This document shows positions 35,213-42,628 of a stretch of 64,000 bases of DNA, piece by piece. Origin of the DNA: Seonamhaeicola sp. (GTDB lineage: Bacteria; Bacteroidota; Bacteroidia; Flavobacteriales; Flavobacteriaceae). Each line of letters opens with the position of its first letter. The stretch's first letter is position 1. A program made the position numbers and the translations under genes. The stretch lies in NCBI RefSeq assembly GCF_028281565.1, contig NZ_JANQJQ010000016.1:62001-126000 (forward strand), given 5' to 3'. The notes beneath the pieces are model-generated. The model did not search any database and was not told where the DNA came from. It saw only the letters and a program-made list of their open reading frames with translations.

Positions 35213-36583
35213 ATGAATTTAGTTAAGTATAGTAATAACTCCCGAAGCGTTGATATAGAAGGATATTCATTGCTCATTGTGGCTCACACAAATGAGCTGA
35301 AAAATGAGCAATTAGAATATCTGAGCGGATTTATTATTGATACCGATAATACTAAATTTGCTCAAGACATTATTTTTCAAATACGAAATAATGATAATCC
35401 GGAAATTGCGTTATTGCCAATCTTTATAAGTTCTGTTCATAAACTTCCAAAGCACCTGGAAATTCATACAGATGGCCCCATTTCAATGGATCTGATCGAT
35501 TCTTATCCGCAGCGTATTGCAGCTATTTTAAAAAGGGTAAATAAGCTCCAGGTACCAAAAGGAATGATGCATCAGGAGTTTTTAAATTACAAGGTACTGG
35601 CTTATTGCTATACCAGGAATAAGGTCTTGTCTCCCATAGCATCAAGATATAGCTTAATAGGCTATATATTTCCCCTAGTGTCTTTACTCTTTAAGGAGCA
35701 TGAGGCCATCCCATTACTTAAAACCCTTGAAGACCTGACACAACAAAAATTGCTCTCATTTTCATTGCAAGACTATATCCATTTATGTAAAAGCTGTTCA
35801 GGGAACTATGTAAACTTTAGAGAATGCTGTCCTAAATGTGATTCAATTGATATAAAAGCACATGACATGGTACATCATTTTGTTTGCGCGCATGTAGCTC
35901 CTGAAAAAGATTTTAAAGTTGAAGACGGATTAGAATGCCCTAAATGCGATAAACAATTAAGGCATATCGGGATTGATTACGACAAGCCTTCCACTATTTA
36001 TTCATGTAATACTTGTAATCATGAGTTTCAAAATAGCGGTATGAAGGCCTTGTGCATAGATTGTTCCACAGAACATGAATTAGATGAACTATTAGAAAAA
36101 TCTGTAGGCAATTACAGTTTAACCCAAAAAGGAGAAAATAATGTTTTAGGTTTAATGAAGTCTAAGCGTAAACCCCGGGAATCCATTGGAAATCTGAGCA
36201 TTCCTGTTTTTAAAATCTTATTAAACCAGGAAATCCAAAGAGTCAAAGCATCTCAGTGTCATAGTCATTTCGTTTCAATAAGCATTATTAATAAGCAATT
36301 ACAATTATTAAATACTGAGGTTAAAAATGAATTGGCTAAGGAGATTAACCATATTATACAATCCTATCTAAAAGAAGCTGATATTTTGGTTTCAAAGAAT
36401 TATGATTGCCATTATCTACTCTTACCGGAAACCAAAGAAGATCAGCTGGAACGCATAGAACATATACAATACAACCTCAATAAATTATTGAGTGATAATT
36501 TGCAACAAAGTACCAATGAAGTAGCCATTCAATATGAAAGGATCTCCCCGGAAAAAACGGCACACAATTATATAACCTCATGA
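35213..36583 (+). CDS. Zinc-ribbon (TackOD1-like) protein with degenerate GGDEF-like C-terminus
   Basis: A 456-residue cytoplasmic protein. The N-terminal 180 residues are unassigned. Residues about 191-285 hold a cluster of Cys pairs (C-K-S-C, C-C-P-K-C, C-P-K-C, C-N-T-C, C-I-D-C) and His, which recall the TackOD1 metal-binding output domain. The C-terminal about 120 residues have a GGDEF-like strand-helix pattern (S-H-F-V-S-I-S-I-I-N-K-Q; A-D-I-L-V-S-K-N-Y-D-C-H-Y-L-L-L-P) but no G-G-(D/E)-E-F, so cyclic-dinucleotide synthesis is not expected. It lies between the dehydrogenase and glycosyltransferase genes and overlaps the latter, as expected for a regulatory or co-polymerase factor of the synthase. 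Confidence 0.65.
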   Translation: MNLVKYSNNSRSVDIEGYSLLIVAHTNELKNEQLEYLSGFIIDTDNTKFAQDIIFQIRNNDNPEIALLPIFISSVHKLPKHLEIHTDGPISMDLIDSYPQRIAAILKRVNKLQVPKGMMHQEFLNYKVLAYCYTRNKVLSPIASRYSLIGYIFPLVSLLFKEHEAIPLLKTLEDLTQQKLLSFSLQDYIHLCKSCSGNYVNFRECCPKCDSIDIKAHDMVHHFVCAHVAPEKDFKVEDGLECPKCDKQLRHIGIDYDKPSTIYSCNTCNHEFQNSGMKALCIDCSTEHELDELLEKSVGNYSLTQKGENNVLGLMKSKRKPRESIGNLSIPVFKILLNQEIQRVKASQCHSHFVSISIINKQLQLLNTEVKNELAKEINHIIQSYLKEADILVSKNYDCHYLLLPETKEDQLERIEHIQYNLNKLLSDNLQQSTNEVAIQYERISPEKTAHNYITS

Positions 36584-37899
36584 TATTAAGCATTGACAAT
36601 TTAGTACCGGAATATGTAAATTACTGGTTTGTTGTGGGGCTCGACAAATTTATCAGAGTTTTCTGGTATTTCGTGATCTTTGAGTTTACCCGTTACATTA
36701 TTATAGACTATGTCATTGCACTTATTTTTAAGCTTACCCAAAAAAGCAGGAACAAAAAATTGGAGGAAGCTAAAAGAAAATTATTCACAGAGAATCCATT
36801 CGTATCAGTAATTATCCCTGGAAAAAACGAAGGGAAACATCTCTATAAACTCACAAGATCTTTAGCCGAACAGACCTTCAAAAATTTTGAACTCATTATT
36901 GTTGATGATGGTTCTGATGACGATACACCCATTATTGGCAAAAACCTGGAGCGGTTGGGCCTGATAGATATGTTTATAAGGAATGAGATGCGCGGTGGAA
37001 AAGCATCGGCTGCTAATTTGGCTTTAAGATATAGCAAGGGAAAATACATTGTACACCTGGATGCCGATTGCTCTTTTGACTGCGATGCCATTGAACAGGT
37101 TTTAATTCCGTTTTATTTAGACGATAAAATTGGTGCAGTTGGAGGCAATGTAAAGGTGCGAAACTATAGGGAAAGCCTTTGTGCAAAACTACAGGCTATC
37201 GAATATTTAAAAACAGTTTCCGTTGGTAGGATCGTGACTTCCTACCTAGGTATTTATAAAATTATTTCCGGTGCTTTCGGTGCTTTTAGAAAAGACGTTA
37301 TAGATAGTATTGGCGGTTGGGACATTGGTCCCGGCTTAGACGGGGATATCACGGTGAAAATCAGGAAATCCGGGTACAAAATTTACTTTCAACCCAAAGC
37401 CATTTGCTTAACTAATGCCCCTTCAAAGTTTAAGGTCTTGACCAAACAGCGCTTGCGTTGGGATAAGTCTATAATACGCTTTAGAGTGAGAAAACATAAA
37501 GATGTGTATTTCCCAACAGCCAACTTTAACTGGTTAAACTTTTTTTCCCTAACGGAAAATGTTTTTTATAATGTGGTGTTAGACATTTTGTGGTGGATCT
37601 ATATCATAGATATCATTGTAAATTATACAAGTCAGTTACAGTTTGTAATCCCTATGAACTTCACCTTGTACTTTGTAATGTCCTATGTGCAAATGTTGAG
37701 CATCTATGTGTTTTCAGAAAGGCGAAGAGAGGAACTGTATCTGTGGCCATATGTCTCCCTAATGTCTATTTACACCGGAACTTATTTAAGAATAGTACGA
37801 ACAGCTGCCTATTATAAAGAGTTTTTCTTTAAGCGTTCATTCGAAGATCCCTGGAATCCATACAAATCATCCATACAAGCTAAAAGAGCTGGCTTGTAA
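36580..37899 (+). CDS. Membrane glycosyltransferase, GT2 family (polysaccharide synthase)
   Basis: A 439-residue processive-type GT2. A membrane segment (about 15-40) precedes the GT-A domain: V-D-D-G-S-D-D-D-T (about 107-115), D-A-D-C-S-F-D (about 160) and the Q-R-L-R-W motif (about 290). Three or more membrane spans follow at the C-terminus. These are the hallmarks of hyaluronan/cellulose/poly-GlcNAc-type synthases. No PilZ domain is present, so c-di-GMP activation is not seen. ATGA overlap with the preceding gene suggests tight coupling. It would polymerise and translocate a glycan, with the HlyD/TolC-like pair upstream as the envelope conduit. Confidence 0.88.
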   Translation: MILSIDNLVPEYVNYWFVVGLDKFIRVFWYFVIFEFTRYIIIDYVIALIFKLTQKSRNKKLEEAKRKLFTENPFVSVIIPGKNEGKHLYKLTRSLAEQTFKNFELIIVDDGSDDDTPIIGKNLERLGLIDMFIRNEMRGGKASAANLALRYSKGKYIVHLDADCSFDCDAIEQVLIPFYLDDKIGAVGGNVKVRNYRESLCAKLQAIEYLKTVSVGRIVTSYLGIYKIISGAFGAFRKDVIDSIGGWDIGPGLDGDITVKIRKSGYKIYFQPKAICLTNAPSKFKVLTKQRLRWDKSIIRFRVRKHKDVYFPTANFNWLNFFSLTENVFYNVVLDILWWIYIIDIIVNYTSQLQFVIPMNFTLYFVMSYVQMLSIYVFSERRREELYLWPYVSLMSIYTGTYLRIVRTAAYYKEFFFKRSFEDPWNPYKSSIQAKRAGL

Positions 37900-37908
37900 A
37901 TAACTGCC

Positions 37909-37976
37909 ATTCACCGACACATAAGGGCTAATTCAACGAAAAAGGAACTTTTCAGCCCATATTCAACATAGTTTTA
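37909..37976 (+). promoter_or_regulatory. LytTR-like direct-repeat site upstream of the DUF4114 lipoprotein
   Basis: ATTCACCGACA (37909-37919) and ATTCAACGAAA (37931-37941) lie 22 bp apart. A weaker ATTCAACATAG is at 37961. A -7-like TAGTTTTA begins at 37969, 38 bp after the proximal repeat start, the same as at the dehydrogenase operon. The gene starts at 38008. Confidence 0.68.
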
Positions 37977-38007
37977 CCAAAGAAATAATTCATAAACCCG
38001 AAAAATC

Positions 38008-39993
38008 ATGATACATTCAAAACTATTTAAAAACCAACTAGCAAACTACTTTAAATCGGCCGGAATAATATGCATGGCTATCATATCAGGTTGTAGTTCT
38101 ACTGAAACTTTTAAAGAGGAGGTCATTATAGAAGAGCAGCCTTATGAAGTGAATAATAATGCTGTAACATTATCTGAAAGGATAACTTATGTTAAAAGAA
38201 CAGCAACTATCACACCTTTGATCAATGATGACAATGCCACTAGTAAAAGTAAATCCACTACCAGTAAAAACGGATCACAAGAACAATACTATTGGGAGCA
38301 TGTCGCAGAAGTTGATCCCTTGGTATTAAACGGGCAGATCTTAAGTGCCACCCATTTTAGTTTATCCGATAACAGGGCCTACGTAAGTTATCATAAACAA
38401 GGCAATACCCATTTGGGAGCTGTTGAAATTATAGACCTGTCCAACCCAAATTTTCCATCCATTATAAGTCAAGCAACATTTTTAAATTCTGATATCAACG
38501 CGGTAGCCTCCGGATTTACTGAAGGGTCTTCGTTGCTTAAAGTTTGGCTGGCCATGTCAGATGCAATTCACGGAGCACAGCTGTATGAGTTAGAAACAGA
38601 TGGCAGTCTATTTACCGAAAATTTTACCCGTGTCAATCTATCAAATATCATTGATGAATCAGGTGTTTCAGCATCCGCAAACGGAATTTCAGCTACTGAT
38701 GATTATCTCTATGTAACTTCCGGAAAAACTTATGGAGGAACAGTACAGCTGAACAAAAATAATTTAGCACCTATTGCTTCAGAGAGTTATAGCAATGCCA
38801 AGTATATTGCCGTAAATGGTACCACAAGTAATTCTAAGGTGGTTAGTTTAGTTACAGGAGATAATGCTCAAGTTAAAGTTGATAATGTAAAAGAAGGCCT
38901 AAGCTCCAATACGTACGATATTGGTTCAATTTTGCATCAAAACGTACAGGAAACCTATCGCGGAAAGTCCACCATGGAGTTTTCACCTGTAAACACTAAT
39001 AACATTTATATTGCCAAAGGCGAAGACGGTATTGCTTTGGTAGATGTTACTTCAGGACAAATTGTAAATGAATCCAAAGGTACCATGCTGGTTGTTGGTA
39101 ACACCAATGGTGTAAGTACAGATGAAGATTATATATATGCTGCCAATGGATCTGATGGTATTTCAATTTCGCCACACCCAACATCGAATGGTGAAGCTAT
39201 TGTACCGGTATTTCATTGGGATATGGCAGAAGAAGGTGCATCTGCAAATTATATCATGGCCGATGGAGAGTGGGTTTTTATAGCTAAAGGTGGCGGCGGA
39301 TTTAAAATTTTGAGAAAACGTGTAAAAGACGAATACAAAACTATAACTACCTATAGTAATAATGGCAAACCGAATGGTTTAGAAGAAGATAAAGTAGTGT
39401 GTAGTACATTATTACCAAATATTTACAATACGGTGCTGCCGGAAAGACAAAATGCCATGATGGCACATCCGGAATATTTTGAAAATCCGGTGAAAAATAT
39501 AGTTATTAAAGAAGAAACAGAATTATACCTAACCTTTATCGATGAAGGCGCCGGTTATAAAAATGTATTAGGGTATTATACCTACCAGGAAGGTAATAAG
39601 CCTTCAAATACCGACTTGTTAGATAAAATTGTGATTTTCCCAAATGCTTCTGCACAGGGGTCCGGGGGAGGACTAATACGTGGAAACACCATGCGCCTGC
39701 TGGGATCATTTGAGCCGGGAACTGTTGTTAGCTTCTTCTTAATTGCTAATGGATGGCGAAACGGACGTATTACCGACGGATATTATTCACAACATACAGA
39801 TATTGATTATAATTTAAGTGGAAGACAACAGAGTATTATCTTTTTTGATGCCACCTGTAATTCAACAGTAATTGCCTTTGAAGATATTTCCGTTCCTAAT
39901 GGAGATAATGATTTTAATGATGCTATTTTTGAAATTACAGCTTCAAATCCTGATGCTTTGGAAACAGCAACATTTAACCAAATAGGGAATTAA
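38008..39993 (+). CDS. Large lipoprotein with LVIVD-like repeats and a C-terminal DUF4114 domain
   Basis: A 661-residue lipoprotein (lipobox I-I-S-G-C after about 28 residues). The middle (about 90-440) consists of propeller-like blocks with L-V-I-V-D-style strands (V-E-I-I-D-L-S-N-P, I-A-L-V-D-V-T-S-G, W-V-F-I-A-K-G-G-G). The C-terminal region (about 510-640) has the DUF4114 pattern: V-L-G-Y-Y-T-Y, V-V-S-F-F-L-I-A-N-G, F-E-D-I-S-V-P-N-G-D-N-D-F-N-D-A-I-F. Such proteins are exported and often bind Ca2+ (D-x-D-x-D-like turns). It ends the LytTR-associated gene set and may be a matrix or adhesin component. Confidence 0.8.
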   Translation: MIHSKLFKNQLANYFKSAGIICMAIISGCSSTETFKEEVIIEEQPYEVNNNAVTLSERITYVKRTATITPLINDDNATSKSKSTTSKNGSQEQYYWEHVAEVDPLVLNGQILSATHFSLSDNRAYVSYHKQGNTHLGAVEIIDLSNPNFPSIISQATFLNSDINAVASGFTEGSSLLKVWLAMSDAIHGAQLYELETDGSLFTENFTRVNLSNIIDESGVSASANGISATDDYLYVTSGKTYGGTVQLNKNNLAPIASESYSNAKYIAVNGTTSNSKVVSLVTGDNAQVKVDNVKEGLSSNTYDIGSILHQNVQETYRGKSTMEFSPVNTNNIYIAKGEDGIALVDVTSGQIVNESKGTMLVVGNTNGVSTDEDYIYAANGSDGISISPHPTSNGEAIVPVFHWDMAEEGASANYIMADGEWVFIAKGGGGFKILRKRVKDEYKTITTYSNNGKPNGLEEDKVVCSTLLPNIYNTVLPERQNAMMAHPEYFENPVKNIVIKEETELYLTFIDEGAGYKNVLGYYTYQEGNKPSNTDLLDKIVIFPNASAQGSGGGLIRGNTMRLLGSFEPGTVVSFFLIANGWRNGRITDGYYSQHTDIDYNLSGRQQSIIFFDATCNSTVIAFEDISVPNGDNDFNDAIFEITASNPDALETATFNQIGN

Positions 39994-40101
39994 AATTATC
40001 ATGTCATTATAAAATAGATCAAAAAAACGATTAATAGCGCTAATGTATAATAACTGATTGTTGAAGAAATTGATTTAGGTTTAACATTGTTTTGTGACTA
40101 A

Positions 40102-40129
40102 GGGTAGTGCTAATAGCGCTGCCTTTTTT
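40102..40129. terminator. Terminator between convergent lipoprotein and moaA genes
   Basis: GGGTAGTGCTA / TAGCGCTGCC stem with a short loop and then TTTTTTC. It is the last element before the minus-strand moaA stop and may serve both directions. Confidence 0.65.
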
Positions 40130-40133
40130 CATT

Positions 40134-41141
40134 TTAGCCACCAATAGTGATCATACTACGGTTCCTACCGTGTAGATCCGGTTTCTGGAGTTTTTCTAAG
40201 GTGTCCATACCACCACGCATTTTAAATTTGGCCTGAACCGCTTTTTTAATAGTAGGTTCAATGGATTTACCTTGTCGAAGCTTAGATAACAGATCAGATT
40301 CCGTGGATGAAAACAAGCAGTTTTTTAACTGCCCGTTGGCGGTTAAACGCAATCTGTTACAGGAATCACAAAACGGATTGGTAACCGAGCTTATAATGGC
40401 AAAGCTGCCCTGATAGCCTTTTATGCTGTAGTTTTTGGCTGTATCGTTGGGAGCATCCTGTAAGCGTATGACATCGGTTTCAGAAAACACACCATTGACT
40501 TGTTTCATGACTTCTTTATAAGATACCATTTTACTCAAATCCCATTTGTTACCATCAAAAGGCATGAACTCTATAAAGCGTATAGAAACAGGTAGGTCTT
40601 TAGTGAATTTAATAAAATCAATGATCTCATCATCATTAAAGTCTTTCATCAAAACAGCATTTACCTTAACCTGAAAGCCTTCTTTAACCAAAAGTAAAAT
40701 GTTGTTGTAAACCTTGTCAAACTGATTTCTGCGGGTGATATGAGTGAACTTTTCCTTATTGAGGGAATCTAAACTCACATTGACCTTTTTAATGCCATTG
40801 GCTTTTAAAACATCAATAAACTTGTCTATAATAACCGCATTTGAAGTGATGGACAATTCTACGGGAAGCGCCGCCAGTTTTTCTAAGATCACAGGAATAT
40901 CTTTCCTTACAAAAGGCTCACCGCCGGTTAATCTTATTTTTGTCACACCATGCTTTACGAAGGTTTTGGCAATATCAAATACTTCTTCGTAGGTCATTAG
41001 ATGACTTTTGGGAGACAATTGAACGCCCTCTTCCGGCATACAATAGGTGCAGCGTAAATTACACCGCTCCGTTAATGAAATACGTAAATAGGTATGGTCT
41101 CTACCGAATGTATCCTGTAATATGTTCTGTTCTTTCTTCAT
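40134..41141 (-). CDS. moaA: GTP 3',8-cyclase
   Basis: A 335-residue radical-SAM enzyme that, with MoaC, converts GTP to cyclic pyranopterin monophosphate, the first step of Moco synthesis. The N-terminal SAM cluster is C-N-L-R-C-T-Y-C (about residues 28-35). The C-terminal substrate cluster has C-D-S-C (about 260) and a later Cys (K-N-C-L-F). The chain ends with the conserved G-G. It is transcribed last on the minus strand, after moaCB, across a repeat-filled spacer. Confidence 0.95.
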   Translation of the reverse strand: MKKEQNILQDTFGRDHTYLRISLTERCNLRCTYCMPEEGVQLSPKSHLMTYEEVFDIAKTFVKHGVTKIRLTGGEPFVRKDIPVILEKLAALPVELSITSNAVIIDKFIDVLKANGIKKVNVSLDSLNKEKFTHITRRNQFDKVYNNILLLVKEGFQVKVNAVLMKDFNDDEIIDFIKFTKDLPVSIRFIEFMPFDGNKWDLSKMVSYKEVMKQVNGVFSETDVIRLQDAPNDTAKNYSIKGYQGSFAIISSVTNPFCDSCNRLRLTANGQLKNCLFSSTESDLLSKLRQGKSIEPTIKKAVQAKFKMRGGMDTLEKLQKPDLHGRNRSMITIGG

Positions 41142-41150
41142 TTTCTGTTT

Positions 41151-41253
41151 AACAAACCTACAAGTTGGTAAAACCTTGCAGGTTGAAATTATGTTTTCTA
41201 ATTACCTCCCTTTTGGGGAGGTCAGAATTGCGAAAAGCAATTCTGGGTGGGGC
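41151..41253. repeat. Two abutting palindromic repeat families between moaCB and moaA
   Basis: Two modules lie side by side: AACCTACAAG...CTTGCAGGTT (about 41154-41184) and CCTCCCTTTTGGGGAGG followed by CAGAATTGCGAAAAGCAATTCTG (about 41205-41245), each with strong dyad symmetry. Relatives of the first appear at 43745 and 52358. Both families are known to me from flavobacterial intergenic space. Either could act as a terminator within the Moco cluster. Confidence 0.6.
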
Positions 41254-42165
41254 TTAGTCGTGCCTGGCGCCTTTTAAAATTCTAAAAATGTGTAGTACCG
41301 ATGGAAAAATAGCATCCATGGATTCTTTGGCTCCGTTAGTTGATCCCGGTAGCGCTAATACCAAAGTATTTCCAATAGTCCCTGCGATACTTCGGGATAA
41401 CATAGCGTAGGGTGTGCGCCCTTGCCCGTAACTACGAATGGCTTCCTCTATTCCCGGAATATGTCTGTCTAATAAGGGGGTTAGAGCTTCCGGAGTTACA
41501 TCTCTTCCTGAAAGTCCCGTACCTCCGGTATAAATGACCATATCAATACCTTGTTCCTGGTACAACTTAACTTTTTCCTGAATGACTTCTTTTTCATCCG
41601 GAATGATAACGTATTCGGTGATAGAAACATCACAAGTTTTAAGTTTTTCAATAATGGCTTTTCCCGCTTTATCTTCTTTATGTCCGGCAGAAATAGTGTC
41701 GGAACAAACAACAACTGCTGCAGTCAGGTCCTTTCTAAACCGATCTTTAAAATCGGATTTACCACCTTTTTTATTAAGTAATTTAATAGTATGAATTTCA
41801 ATGCCCTTATCTATTGGTTTTAACATGTCGTACATGTTCAACGCAACCACGCTAGCGCCATGCATGGCCTCTACTTCAACACCGGTTTTATAGATGGTTT
41901 TTACGGTGAATAGCACGGTGATTTCTAATCCGTTGATTTCGTAGTCCACTCCGGTATATTCAATAGGTAAAGGGTGGCAATCCGGTAAAATATCAGGCGT
42001 ACGTTTTACACCCAATAGGCCTGCAGCCTTACTCATAGCAAAAACATTGCCTTTTGGAACCGTATCATTTTTAATAGCTTCAATGGTTTCCGGTTTACTG
42101 ACCGAAACCACAGCTTGTGCCACAGCGGTTCTTAATGTTGTGCTTTTATGCGTAATATCTACCAT
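41254..42165 (-). CDS. Bifunctional MoaC-MoaB fusion protein
   Basis: A 303-residue fusion. Residues 1-140 are MoaC (cyclic pyranopterin monophosphate synthase): D-C-H-P-L-P-I and M-H-G-A-S-V-V-A-L-N-M-Y-D-M. Residues about 150-300 are MoaB/MogA-like (molybdopterin adenylyltransferase fold): A-A-V-V-V-C-S-D-T-I-S-A-G, Y-T-G-G-T-G-L-S-G-R-D-V-T-P-E-A and L-P-G-S-T-N-G-A. The fused protein joins two steps of the Moco pathway, a fusion known in Bacteroidota. It sits 3 nt after moaE in the same operon. A MogA elsewhere is not required by the window, since MoeA and this MoaB are both here. Confidence 0.92.
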   Translation of the reverse strand: MVDITHKSTTLRTAVAQAVVSVSKPETIEAIKNDTVPKGNVFAMSKAAGLLGVKRTPDILPDCHPLPIEYTGVDYEINGLEITVLFTVKTIYKTGVEVEAMHGASVVALNMYDMLKPIDKGIEIHTIKLLNKKGGKSDFKDRFRKDLTAAVVVCSDTISAGHKEDKAGKAIIEKLKTCDVSITEYVIIPDEKEVIQEKVKLYQEQGIDMVIYTGGTGLSGRDVTPEALTPLLDRHIPGIEEAIRSYGQGRTPYAMLSRSIAGTIGNTLVLALPGSTNGAKESMDAIFPSVLHIFRILKGARHD

Positions 42166-42168
42166 GGT

Positions 42169-42627
42169 TTAACTATTTACTTTCCACTGGTGGGAGCTAT
42201 CCTCAAAAATCTCTTTTCCAAAAACAGGAACATTTGCCTTAATGGCCTCAACAATGTATTGCAGAGCTTCAAAAACCACTTTGCGGTGCGGCGAGGATAC
42301 AAAAACAAACAGGCATATTTCTCCTGCTTTTACAGTTCCTAAACTATGATAAATGTGCATACAGGTAAGGTCGAATTTTTCAAAAGCAGCCTCTCTGATG
42401 TCATGAAATTTTTGATTAGCCATAGCTTCATAGGCGGTATACTCAATAGCCGAAACGGTTTTTCCATCAATCTCATCGGCTCTTACCTGACCCAGGAAAA
42501 TATTATGGGCACCGATATTTGTTTTAGTTTGATGTTTGTAAATAGAATGACCTATAAAGTCGGAGGAAATGGCACCTTCTTTAAATACGTTTTTTGGTTT
42601 TTTATCTTTCATAATCTGTTTTTTCAT
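42169..42627 (-). CDS. moaE: Molybdopterin synthase catalytic subunit
   Basis: A 152-residue large subunit of molybdopterin synthase, which transfers sulfur from thiocarboxylated MoaD to precursor Z. Landmarks are the H-N-I-F-L-G-Q-V-R strand, Y-E-A-M-A and the E-I-C-L-F-V-F-V-S-S-P-H-R-K strand. The expected P-I-W-K-K-E Lys is replaced by the related V-P-V-F-G-K-E-I-F. The start at 42627 lies 1 nt from the moeB stop, with another Met five residues later. Confidence 0.9.
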   Translation of the reverse strand: MKKQIMKDKKPKNVFKEGAISSDFIGHSIYKHQTKTNIGAHNIFLGQVRADEIDGKTVSAIEYTAYEAMANQKFHDIREAAFEKFDLTCMHIYHSLGTVKAGEICLFVFVSSPHRKVVFEALQYIVEAIKANVPVFGKEIFEDSSHQWKVNS

Positions 42628-42628
42628 T

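Noticed and set aside
35213-36583. Diguanylate cyclase
   Set aside because: No GG(D/E)EF signature is present in the GGDEF-like region; activity cannot be supported.
36843-37091. Minus-strand frame inside the glycosyltransferase gene
   Set aside because: Shadow of a well-supported GT2 coding sequence, no motif.
40021-40101. Possible small gene after the DUF4114 lipoprotein
   Set aside because: No start codon with a credible frame, and the sequence leads directly into the terminator.
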